6,516 bases of DNA from an uncultured Agathobaculum sp. Its GTDB lineage: Bacteria > Bacillota > Clostridia > Oscillospirales > Butyricicoccaceae. The position numbers and the translations under genes were made by a program. This document shows positions 1 through 5,251 of the stretch, piece by piece. The stretch spans positions 1 through 6,516 of the forward strand of contig CALWJG010000091.1 in assembly GCA_944380945.1 (NCBI GenBank), written 5' to 3'. Numbering within the stretch: the stretch's first letter is position 1; every line of letters starts with the position of its first letter. A model generated the notes under the pieces. The model worked only from the letters and a program-made list of their open reading frames with translations. It had not been told where the DNA came from and made no database searches.

Positions 1-16
1 AAAGGGAGGGATCACC

Positions 17-697
17 ATGAAAAAACGAATTGTCCTTATGCTGGCGGGTCTGCTGCTGTGCGGCGTCTTTACCGGCTGCCAGCCGGCGGAAACCGGAGAC
101 GGCGGCAGCGCCGTTTCGGCCGGCGAGATGCAGCTCGCGCCCATGCAGCTGAGCGACGAGCAGTACAGCGTGCTCTCGCTCGCGGACATCCACGCGCAGG
201 AGTTCATTGCCTATGAATACCAGGCCGACGAAAATCTGCGCTGCATCACGACCACCCGCTATATCCTGAACGATGCGCTCGAATGGGAGCCCGCCGACAG
301 CGGCTCGGGACGGATATACGGCGACACACCAGCACCCTCCCCCACCGGCGCCTTTGCGCTGACTGACAAGGGCGACGGGCAGGGATTTGCGCATGTGCTG
401 CGTGAGCGCGGCGAGAGCAGCACGGGGTATACCTCCAGCGGCCCCGGCCTGCCGGAGGAGGTCGCGGCCGGCAGACTGGCTGTCGGCGTCGGCGTGCAGC
501 AGCAGGCCGTACCCATCGTCTACGGCGAGGAGATCCCGATCCTGGTGCGCACCTTCCGCGACCAGAGCGAGCTGTTTGTGTATGACGCGGCGCGGGATTT
601 CGCCGACCCGTCCCGCTTCGAGGGCGACCTGTTCACCGAAGCGTATACGGTCACCTTTTCCGATGTGATGCCCGAGGAAGGCAGCCCGATCACCTGA
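17..697 (+). CDS. Lipoprotein of unknown function
   Basis: A 226-residue protein that I do not recognise. Residues 1-20 form a signal peptide with a Lys/Arg start (MKKR), a hydrophobic core, and a lipobox ending VFTGC, so C21 would be lipidated and the protein held on the outer face of the cytoplasmic membrane. A Gly/Ser/Ala-rich linker follows (about residues 25-37), then a soluble domain with many acidic residues and short hydrophobic stretches that look like beta strands. There are no further membrane segments and I see no catalytic motif. The start is supported by GGGAGGG at 4-10, six bases before ATG. The gene ends 20 bases before a strong terminator and converges on the XRE-type gene. 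Its promoter lies outside the window. Being a real lipoprotein gene is near certain; its role is unknown. Confidence 0.85.
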   Translation: MKKRIVLMLAGLLLCGVFTGCQPAETGDGGSAVSAGEMQLAPMQLSDEQYSVLSLADIHAQEFIAYEYQADENLRCITTTRYILNDALEWEPADSGSGRIYGDTPAPSPTGAFALTDKGDGQGFAHVLRERGESSTGYTSSGPGLPEEVAAGRLAVGVGVQQQAVPIVYGEEIPILVRTFRDQSELFVYDAARDFADPSRFEGDLFTEAYTVTFSDVMPEEGSPIT

Positions 698-717
698 ACA
701 GCCTGTCTGAAATCCAA

Positions 718-757
718 AAAGCAAAGGAGCGGACCTCTCGGTCCGCTCCTTTGCTTT
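718..757. terminator. Bidirectional intrinsic terminator
   Basis: An 18-bp perfect stem (arms 718-735 and 740-757) closes on a TCTC loop. On the minus strand the stem is followed by a short run of T from the A tract at 716-720. On the plus strand the T run is only TTT, inside the end of the stem. It lies between the convergent lipoprotein and XRE-type genes, and its right arm reaches into the stop codon of the minus-strand gene, so it probably serves both. Confidence 0.88.
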
Positions 758-983
758 ACTCGCGCTTCCCCTGCCGGGGATACGGCCTGCGCTCGTCGGT
801 CAGCCCCGCCAGATAATCCATGCTGGTATCCAGCACGACCGCGATGCGCTTCATCTGCTCGATCGTATAATAGCGCTTGCCGGTTTCGATCTTGGAGTAA
901 TCGCTCTGGTCGATGCCGGTGAGCATTTGCATTTTCAGCTGCGTATAGCCCTTGCTTTTTCGCAGGGCTTTCAAGCGATTCAT
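756..983 (-). CDS. XRE-family (Cro/C1-type) helix-turn-helix regulator
   Basis: A 75-residue protein made almost entirely of one Cro/C1-type DNA-binding domain (about residues 3-60). It opens with NRLKALRKSKGYTQ and continues with the recognition-helix region DQSDYSKIETGKR. The helix after that (TIEQMKRIAVVLDTSMDYLAGLTDE) ends in the usual phrase for this family, followed by a basic tail. There is no sensor or oligomerisation domain. I chose the ATG at 983 because GGGTGGTG sits just upstream. An upstream in-frame ATG at 1025 has no ribosome binding site and would put the intergenic repeats inside the gene. It is divergent from the 77-residue protein gene, and it may repress that gene and itself through the repeats at 1010-1045 (inference). 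Confidence 0.85.
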   Translation of the reverse strand: MNRLKALRKSKGYTQLKMQMLTGIDQSDYSKIETGKRYYTIEQMKRIAVVLDTSMDYLAGLTDERRPYPRQGKRE

Positions 984-1002
984 ATTCACCACCCGTATTA
1001 TT

Positions 1003-1047
1003 ATGTCAGTTTGACCTATTGACATTAGGGTGATTTTGACCTATTCT
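1003..1047. promoter_or_regulatory. Divergent promoter with repeated TTTGACCTATT element
   Basis: On the plus strand, TTGACA (1019-1024) and TATTCT (1042-1047) are separated by 17 bases, a good sigma-A-type promoter for the gene at 1067. The exact direct repeat TTTGACCTATT occurs at 1010-1020 and 1035-1045, one copy touching the -35 box and the other the -10 box. ATGTCA (1003-1008) and TGACAT (1020-1025) form an inverted repeat across the first copy. The arrangement suits repression by the adjacent XRE-type protein. The predicted start near 1054 would leave a very short leader that clips the ribosome binding site, so the exact start is uncertain. No clear promoter for the minus-strand gene is visible beyond weak CATAAT-type boxes. 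Confidence 0.55.
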
Positions 1048-1066
1048 TATGGGGAGGTGATCCCAC

Positions 1067-1300
1067 ATGTTCCCAAAAGGGCCTGCCGACCCGCTTTCCC
1101 CATCCGATGGCTGCGCAGACCTGCCCCGGCAGGCGCCGGACGACGCCGGACTGGTCGGGGACGTCAGCTACCGCACCCTCTACCGCATCATCGAGGCGCT
1201 GGAAAATCCGGACCTGAACGACGCCGAGTGCTTCCGGCAGATCGAATCCATCATGCGCGAATTTGAACAGGATGACGCGGAACGCCGCCGCGGCCGATGA
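1067..1300 (+). CDS. Small protein of unknown function
   Basis: A 77-residue protein that I do not recognise. The first 30 residues are rich in Pro, Asp and Gly and probably disordered. Residues 33-69 (from DVSYRTLYRIIEALENP through AECFRQIESIMREFEQ) look like two amphipathic helices with a turn at ENPDLND. The C-terminus is charged and ends in several arginines. There is no signal peptide or membrane segment, so it is probably cytoplasmic. The start is well supported by GGAGGTGA at 1053-1060, six bases before ATG. It is divergent from the XRE-type gene and has its own candidate promoter and terminator, so it is a single-gene transcript. A role as partner or target of the XRE-type protein is a guess from position only. 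Confidence 0.7.
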   Translation: MFPKGPADPLSPSDGCADLPRQAPDDAGLVGDVSYRTLYRIIEALENPDLNDAECFRQIESIMREFEQDDAERRRGR

Positions 1301-1313
1301 ATGCCATATGAAA

Positions 1314-1350
1314 AAAAGCCGTCCAGACCCAATGGGTCTGGACGGCTTTT
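1314..1350. terminator. Bidirectional intrinsic terminator
   Basis: A 17-bp perfect stem (arms 1314-1330 and 1334-1350) has an AAT loop. The 3' arm ends in TTTT on the plus strand, and the seven A at 1311-1317 give a T run on the minus strand. It lies 13 bases after the stop of the 77-residue protein gene and 30 bases past the stop of the LacI-type gene, so it ends both convergent transcripts. Confidence 0.9.
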
Positions 1351-1380
1351 CGCATCTGAGGCGGCGGCTCCAAGCCGGCC

Positions 1381-2427
1381 TCAGTCCATATTCTCCGCGC
1401 AGATGATCGAGATGTTCGCGCCTCGCTGGTCCTTCGCGGGCTGCTCGCCCTTTTGCAGCAGATCCGCCAGCAGCAGCAGCGGCTGGTAGCCCTGCCGGAA
1501 CATGTCCTGCGTGATCGTCAGGTCGAGCGAGCCCTCGCGCAGCATGGCCTTGCGCCGGGGCGACATATCGTGCGCGATCACGCGCACCTGACCGGTCTTG
1601 CCCGCGGCGCGCACCGCGTCCACGCAGCCGGTCACGCTGCGGTTTGCCATGTAGATCGCGGCCAGCCCGGGAATGGACGACAGCGCCTCAGTCACCTGAT
1701 TATAGGTGCGGCGGTAGTCGTTATAGGTCTCGACCACCTCGATCCGGTCGTTGCCGAAGCCCTTTTCCCGCAGGCGCGCGCAAAACCCGTCCAGCCGGTT
1801 GCGGTGGCCGGTGTATTCCAGATTGCCCACCATGGCGAGCACCCGCGCCTGCGGCGGGATGCACTTGCTGAGCAGCTCGGCGGCGATGCGGCCGCTGCGC
1901 GCGTAATCCTGCCCGATGAAGCACAGCCGGCGGCTGTCCGGCAGATCGGAGTTAAAGGTGATGCAGGGGATGCCGCGGTCGGCCAGCTCGCCCACCCGCG
2001 CCTCGATCGAAATATCGTTGAGCGCGCACAGCGCAATGCCCTGCGCCCCCCATGCGACCAGCTCGTCGATCAGGTCGATGGTGTCGATCGGCACGTCGCT
2101 GCCGCATACGCTCACCCGCACCTGCACGCCCCGCTCGGCCAGCGCCGCGCGCGCCGCGTCGATCCCGCGCGGGACCTCCTCGCGGAACGGGCCGCCCCAG
2201 TCCGGCAGCACGACGCCGAGTTTGACCGGCGGGAGCGGCTGCGCTGCCGCAGCCGACTGCCGGTGCGCCTCGCGCGGGGAGAGATAGCCGGTCTCCCGGA
2301 TGGCGTTCAGCACGCGCTCGCGCACATCCGCCCGCACATAGGAGCGGTTGTTGAGCACGCGGTCGACCGTGCCGCGCGAAACGCCCGCGCGTTCGGCTAC
2401 GGTCTGGATCGTCGGTCGCTTGTTCAT
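1381..2427 (-). CDS. LacI-family transcriptional regulator with sugar-binding domain
   Basis: A 348-residue regulator of usual LacI-family length. Residues 4-48 are the helix-turn-helix (TIQTVAERAGVSRGTVDRVLNN, then VRADVRERVLNAIRETGY). Residues 68-340 form a periplasmic-binding-protein-like ligand domain of the ribose-binding type, starting VKLGVVLPD. Likely ligand contacts by family pattern are D161, R211, N262, D287 and Q307. D22 replaces the Ser of the usual TVSRVLN motif, and the usual hinge-helix pattern after GY is not visible (GYLSPREAHRQSA instead). I chose the ATG at 2427, preceded by AGGTGG. A TTG at 2475 would add 16 residues but has no ribosome binding site and lies just downstream of the promoter. 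It is divergent from the binding-protein operon and is probably its ligand-responsive regulator (inference). Confidence 0.92.
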   Translation of the reverse strand: MNKRPTIQTVAERAGVSRGTVDRVLNNRSYVRADVRERVLNAIRETGYLSPREAHRQSAAAAQPLPPVKLGVVLPDWGGPFREEVPRGIDAARAALAERGVQVRVSVCGSDVPIDTIDLIDELVAWGAQGIALCALNDISIEARVGELADRGIPCITFNSDLPDSRRLCFIGQDYARSGRIAAELLSKCIPPQARVLAMVGNLEYTGHRNRLDGFCARLREKGFGNDRIEVVETYNDYRRTYNQVTEALSSIPGLAAIYMANRSVTGCVDAVRAAGKTGQVRVIAHDMSPRRKAMLREGSLDLTITQDMFRQGYQPLLLLADLLQKGEQPAKDQRGANISIICAENMD

Positions 2428-2477
2428 GGTCCCACCTGCTTCCTGTGATGTGTTGCTCTCGTTTGTCTGCTGCAATG

Positions 2478-2486
2478 ATTATACCA
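2478..2486 (-). promoter_or_regulatory. Extended -10 promoter of the LacI-type gene
   Basis: Read on the minus strand the sequence is TGGTATAAT, a perfect TATAAT preceded by the TGn extension. No good -35 box lies 16-18 bases upstream (GGCGCA), which fits an extended -10 promoter. The predicted transcript start near 2471 gives a leader of about 44 bases to the ATG at 2427. Confidence 0.7.
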
Positions 2487-2491
2487 CATTT

Positions 2492-2547
2492 TGTGTGCAT
2501 TGCGCCATAGGAAGCACACATTTTTTCGGCATGTGTGCTTTTGCACA
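2492..2547. promoter_or_regulatory. Inverted repeats of TGTGTGC/GCACACA, operator candidate
   Basis: TGTGTGC (2492-2498) and GCACACA (2514-2520) are exact inverted repeats with 15 bases between them. A second, tighter pair TGTGC-TTTT-GCACA lies at 2534-2547. The first pair spans the -35 region of the LacI-type gene promoter, so binding there could give autoregulation. The same AGCACA core recurs near the start site of the opposite operon (2854-2877). That these are sites for the LacI-type protein is inference. Confidence 0.45.
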
Positions 2548-2823
2548 TATCTGCCTGCACGAAATCCGCACCCGCCGCGCAAGCAAGGGTGGCTTTTCCA
2601 TGTGTTTCAGTCCGTTTTCGCAGGAAATCCTGCATTTTCTCCTCATAATTCACGAAGAAATCTTTGGTGAGTATCGCCAATTCGCGCGGATATAATTTGG
2701 CAGTGTTTGTATTTTACAACTTTTACGTGGATTTTTCCGCGTTTTCATCTTCATATCACCCGTTTTCCGTCTCGAAATTCCACTTATGTAATTTGCATCC
2801 TTCCCTGCCGCGCAAATTGCCGG

Positions 2824-2852
2824 TTGACAATGCAAAACAGCCGGATTATAAT
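2824..2852 (+). promoter_or_regulatory. Consensus sigma-A promoter of the binding-protein operon
   Basis: TTGACA (2824-2829), a 17-base spacer, and TATAAT (2847-2852) match the consensus at all twelve positions. The predicted start is near 2859, giving a leader of about 55 bases to the ATG at 2914. A promoter this strong ahead of a catabolic operon would be expected to need tight repression. Confidence 0.9.
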
Positions 2853-2853
2853 G

Positions 2854-2877
2854 AGCACATAAAAGCACAGAGCACAC
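2854..2877 (+). promoter_or_regulatory. Triple AGCACA repeat over the transcription start
   Basis: AGCACAT, AGCACAG and AGCACAC start at 2854, 2864 and 2871, directly downstream of the -10 box and over the predicted start site. The core matches the inverted-repeat arms near 2492-2547. Placement just downstream of a promoter is typical of repressor sites. The following ACACACAC stretch to 2889 is low in complexity, so some of the similarity may be compositional. Confidence 0.4.
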
Positions 2878-2913
2878 AAAACACACACATTGAGAGAGAA
2901 AGGATGTATCGAC

Positions 2914-3927
2914 ATGAAAACCAAAAGACTGCTCGCTGCTTTGATGGCAAGTGCCCTGATGGTAAGCATGGCTGCATGCAGCAGCGAACCCGCGGCGTCT
3001 GACGGCGGCGAGGGCGGCGAGGAAGCCGGCGGCGAAGGCGGCTACCGCATCAGCATGATCCTCAAGACCAACTCCGCCGAGTTCTGGAAGGTCATCCAGG
3101 CGGGCGCGGAAGCGTACGCCGAGGAGCATCCGGACCTGATCGAAGAGCTGTCCATCAAGGGCCCCCCGTCCGAGACCAGCTATCAGGAACAGATCAACAC
3201 GATCAAGACCGACCTGTCCGACGACACCTATGACGGCTACCTGATCGCACCGCTGCAGTCCGACTCGGTTGCGAGCCTGATCGCGGATACCGACAAGCCG
3301 GTCATGGCGTTCGACACCAACATCGACTCCGACAAGTGCCTCGCCTTCATCGGCACCGGCAACAAGGAAGCCGCCAAGCAGGGCGCGCTGGCCGCTGTTG
3401 AGGCTGCCAAGGAAGCCGGCTGGGAGGAGATCAAGGCGATCGAGATCGCCGGCGTACAGGGCGACGCGACCAACACCGCCCGTATGGAAGGCTATGCGGA
3501 AGGCTTCACCGAGGCTGGCGCAGAGTGGCTGGCGGACGACGTGCAGTATGCTGACGCGACCGCTACCAAGGCTGTCGACGCGATGAACGGCATCATGGGC
3601 CGCTATCCGGACGGCGTCGCCATCATCTGCTCCAACAACGACGACATGGCGATCGCTGCGGCGCGTACCGCGGCGGGCAATCCGGCTTACGAGAACACCA
3701 TCTTCCTGGGCTTTGACGGCCAGAAGTCCGCGTGCGAAGCGATCCTCGAAGGCAACCTGACGATGTCTGCTGCGCAGAACAACTTCGATATCGGCTACAA
3801 GGCTGTTGAGAACATGGTCAAGTGCCTGCAGGGTGAGGAGTACGGCGACGTCGATACCGGCACGTCGATCATCACCAAGGACAACGCGCAGGAGCGCATC
3901 GACAACTTCGCAGAGTGGCTGGCGTAA
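2914..3927 (+). CDS. Sugar/polyol ABC transporter substrate-binding lipoprotein
   Basis: A 337-residue extracellular solute-binding lipoprotein of the ribose-binding (RbsB, Peripla_BP_4) type. It has a signal peptide with lipobox MAAC (C22), a Gly/Glu-rich linker to about residue 43, then two alpha/beta lobes. Residues at places that bind sugar in RbsB are visible: N53 with F57/W58, D134, R190 (ATNTARMEGYAEGF), N241/N242, D268 (FLGFDG) and Q288. The usual D-R pair of pentose/hexose binders is D-T here (FDTNID), which may point to an unusual ligand. I chose the ATG at 2914 with GAAAGGA upstream; a TTG at 2890 would put eight odd residues before the signal peptide. It heads the operon behind a consensus promoter. 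No permease or ATPase follows within the window. Inositol or a related polyol as ligand is inferred from the next gene. Confidence 0.92.
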   Translation: MKTKRLLAALMASALMVSMAACSSEPAASDGGEGGEEAGGEGGYRISMILKTNSAEFWKVIQAGAEAYAEEHPDLIEELSIKGPPSETSYQEQINTIKTDLSDDTYDGYLIAPLQSDSVASLIADTDKPVMAFDTNIDSDKCLAFIGTGNKEAAKQGALAAVEAAKEAGWEEIKAIEIAGVQGDATNTARMEGYAEGFTEAGAEWLADDVQYADATATKAVDAMNGIMGRYPDGVAIICSNNDDMAIAAARTAAGNPAYENTIFLGFDGQKSACEAILEGNLTMSAAQNNFDIGYKAVENMVKCLQGEEYGDVDTGTSIITKDNAQERIDNFAEWLA

Positions 3928-3962
3928 TGCATCCGGCTTGATCCACCTCTTCCCTTTTTTCC

Positions 3963-4105
3963 TTTTGCATGGCGGGTAAACGCTCCAACGTTCGTCCTGC
4001 AAAACGATAATGGTTGCTTTGAGCTTTTAATTCCCTGTTCCGAAATACGCTCCAACGTTTCGGAATGGAGTCACCTCTCTTCCATTCCCGTCCGGCGCAG
4101 GCCGG
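3963..4105 (+). promoter_or_regulatory. Structured intercistronic RNA with repeated CTCCAA-loop hairpins
   Basis: The 200-base gap between the binding protein and the dehydrogenase folds into several hairpins. Hairpin 1 is closed by TTTTGCA (3963-3969) and TGCAAAA (3998-4004), with an inner AACG/CGTT stem and loop CTCCAA (3983-3988). Hairpin 2 is closed by TTCCGAA (4038-4044) and TTCGGAA (4059-4065), with an inner ACG/CGT stem and the same loop (4050-4055). The two share the exact 13-mer ACGCTCCAACGTT. Hairpin 3 (GGAATGGA 4062-4069 with TCCATTCC 4081-4088) overlaps hairpin 2. Hairpin 4 is CCGGC-GCAG-GCCGG (4092-4105). None has a T tract, so these are not simple terminators. mRNA processing, stability or translation control are possibilities. 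Confidence 0.5.
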
Positions 4106-4127
4106 CAAATCCAAAAGGAGGATCCAC

Positions 4128-5135
4128 ATGAAAGTAGGTATCATCGGTGCGGGCCGCATCGGCAAGGTACACGCAAAGAACATCTCGATGTTCGTACCGG
4201 AGATGGAGATCAAGACCATCGCCGACCCGTTCATGAACGAGCAGACCGAAGCGTTTGCCAAGCAGTGCGGTATTCCGAACTGCACCAAGGATGCGAACGA
4301 CATCCTGAACGACCCTGAGATCGAGGCGGTCCTGATCTGCTCCTCGACCGACACGCACTCCAAGTACATCATCGAGGCGGCGCACGCGAAGAAGCACATC
4401 TTCTGCGAAAAGCCGATCGACTACGATCTGGCCAAGGTGCACGAGGCCATCAACGCGGCCAAGGAAGCCGGCGTCAAGCTGCAGATCGGCTTCTGCCGCC
4501 GCTTTGACCACAACCACCGCGCGGTCTACGACATGGTGCGCGAGGGCAAGGTCGGCAAGGTCAACATCGTCAAGATCTCTTCCCGCGACCCGGAGCCGCC
4601 CCCGGTATCCTATGTCAAGGTTTCCGGCGGTATCTTCTACGACATGATGATCCACGACTTCGACATGGCGCGCTTCCTGGCGGGCAGCGAGGTCACCGAG
4701 GTCAACGCCATCGGCTCGGTGCTGGTCGATCCCGGCATCGGCGAGGCGGGCGACGTTGACACCGCCCTGGTCACCCTGAAGTTCGAGAACGGCGCCATCG
4801 GCGTGATCGACAACAGCCGCAAGGCGGTTTACGGTTACGACCAGCGCGTCGAGGTGTTCGGCTCCGAAGGCTGCGCCGAGGACCAGAACGACACCCCGAA
4901 CACCGCGGTCCTGTCCACCGCGGACGGCGCGGTGCACGGCACGGCGTACAAGGTGATGTGGGACCGCTACACCGGCGCGTTCGTCGCAGAGATGCAGGCG
5001 TTCGCCGATGCGGTGGTAAACAACAAGGAGACCCCGGTCACCGGCGAGGACGGCCTGTATCCGGTGCTCATGGCGGCGGCGGCCACCAAGTCGCTGCATG
5101 AGGGCCGCCCGGTCAAGATCTCGGAGATCGAGTGA
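4128..5135 (+). CDS. iolG: Gfo/Idh/MocA-family dehydrogenase, probable inositol 2-dehydrogenase
   Basis: A 335-residue cytoplasmic NAD(P)-dependent oxidoreductase, the usual length for IolG. Residues 1-12 (MKVGIIGAGRIG) are the Rossmann dinucleotide-binding loop, and CEKPID at 93-98 gives the conserved Lys (K95). YDMMIHDFDMARFL at 171-184 carries D172 and H176, which fit the catalytic Asp and His of Bacillus subtilis IolG. DNSRKAVYGYDQRVEVFGSEG at 228-248 is typical of inositol dehydrogenases. The expected reaction is myo-inositol + NAD+ to scyllo-inosose + NADH, though related enzymes accept D-chiro-inositol or aldoses. AAAAGGAGG at 4113-4121 sets the start; an upstream TTG extension to 4065 runs through the hairpin region and lacks a site. 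It is the second gene of the operon. Family assignment is very secure, the exact substrate less so. Confidence 0.88.
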   Translation: MKVGIIGAGRIGKVHAKNISMFVPEMEIKTIADPFMNEQTEAFAKQCGIPNCTKDANDILNDPEIEAVLICSSTDTHSKYIIEAAHAKKHIFCEKPIDYDLAKVHEAINAAKEAGVKLQIGFCRRFDHNHRAVYDMVREGKVGKVNIVKISSRDPEPPPVSYVKVSGGIFYDMMIHDFDMARFLAGSEVTEVNAIGSVLVDPGIGEAGDVDTALVTLKFENGAIGVIDNSRKAVYGYDQRVEVFGSEGCAEDQNDTPNTAVLSTADGAVHGTAYKVMWDRYTGAFVAEMQAFADAVVNNKETPVTGEDGLYPVLMAAAATKSLHEGRPVKISEIE

Positions 5136-5179
5136 TTTTCCGAAAGGATTGACCGGCGAGCCGGTTGCATCTGCAAAAA

Positions 5180-5222
5180 GTAAATGGTATCATGGTTGTA
5201 TTGCAGCCATGATACCATTTAC
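5180..5222 (+). repeat. 16-bp perfect inverted repeat (intercistronic hairpin)
   Basis: The arms are GTAAATGGTATCATGG (5180-5195) and its exact reverse complement (5207-5222). In RNA the stem can grow by three more pairs, including one G-U, to leave the loop TATTG. It sits between the dehydrogenase and the TIM-barrel gene and ends 14 bases before the ribosome binding site of the latter. There is no T tract on the plus strand, so full termination is unlikely. The A tract at 5175-5179 would make it terminator-like only for minus-strand transcripts. A smaller hairpin, ACCGG-CGAG-CCGGT, precedes it at 5152-5165. A role in mRNA processing or as a protein-binding site is inferred. Confidence 0.75.
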
Positions 5223-5251
5223 ATATCCAATGAAACGGGAGGAATATTGCA

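Larger units (their letters stand above)
2428..2913. other. Large divergent control region, no gene
   Basis: 486 bases without a supported gene, visibly richer in A and T than the flanking coding sequence. It contains the extended -10 promoter of the LacI-type gene (2478-2486), inverted repeats at 2492-2547, the palindrome GCAGGAAATCCTGC (2620-2633), an isolated TATAAT at 2691-2696 with no convincing -35, an inverted repeat at 2790-2818, the consensus promoter at 2824-2852, and three AGCACA copies at 2854-2877. The stretch 2634-2789 shows nothing I can name. Open frames here lack ribosome binding sites and codon bias. Confidence 0.7.

Noticed and set aside
984..1025. Extended start for the XRE-type protein at 1025
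   Set aside because: No ribosome binding site precedes it and the extra residues resemble no part of the domain. The ATG at 983 has GGGTGGTG upstream.
1301..1489. Plus-strand open frame of 62 residues after the 77-residue protein gene
   Set aside because: It begins immediately after the previous stop, runs through the bidirectional terminator, and ends antisense to the LacI-type gene.
1453..2448. Long plus-strand open frame of 331 residues opposite the LacI-type gene
   Set aside because: Its composition (many Arg, Ala, His, Val and no domain pattern) is that of an antisense shadow of a GC-rich gene. The minus-strand product is a clear LacI-family protein.
1952..2680. Minus-strand open frame of 242 residues reaching from the LacI-type gene into the intergenic region
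   Set aside because: Within the LacI-type gene it is an out-of-frame reading with Arg/Gly-rich sequence. The upstream half lies in the divergent control region and has no ribosome binding site.
2668..2696. Second promoter ending in TATAAT at 2691-2696
   Set aside because: The -10 is perfect, but TGAGTA at the -35 position is poor and no extension precedes it. The consensus promoter at 2824-2852 is much better placed.
2880..2889. ACACACAC stretch as a phase-variable repeat
   Set aside because: Only a few dinucleotide units, in the leader rather than the promoter spacer or the reading frame; too short to call a slippage switch.
2650..4002. Minus-strand open frame of 450 residues across the binding-protein gene and its promoter
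   Set aside because: It is antisense to a secure lipoprotein gene, covers a consensus promoter, and shows no recognisable domain.
4071..5099. Minus-strand open frame of 342 residues opposite the dehydrogenase gene
   Set aside because: Low-complexity Asp/Val/Arg/His-rich shadow of the codon-biased dehydrogenase gene; no domain pattern.
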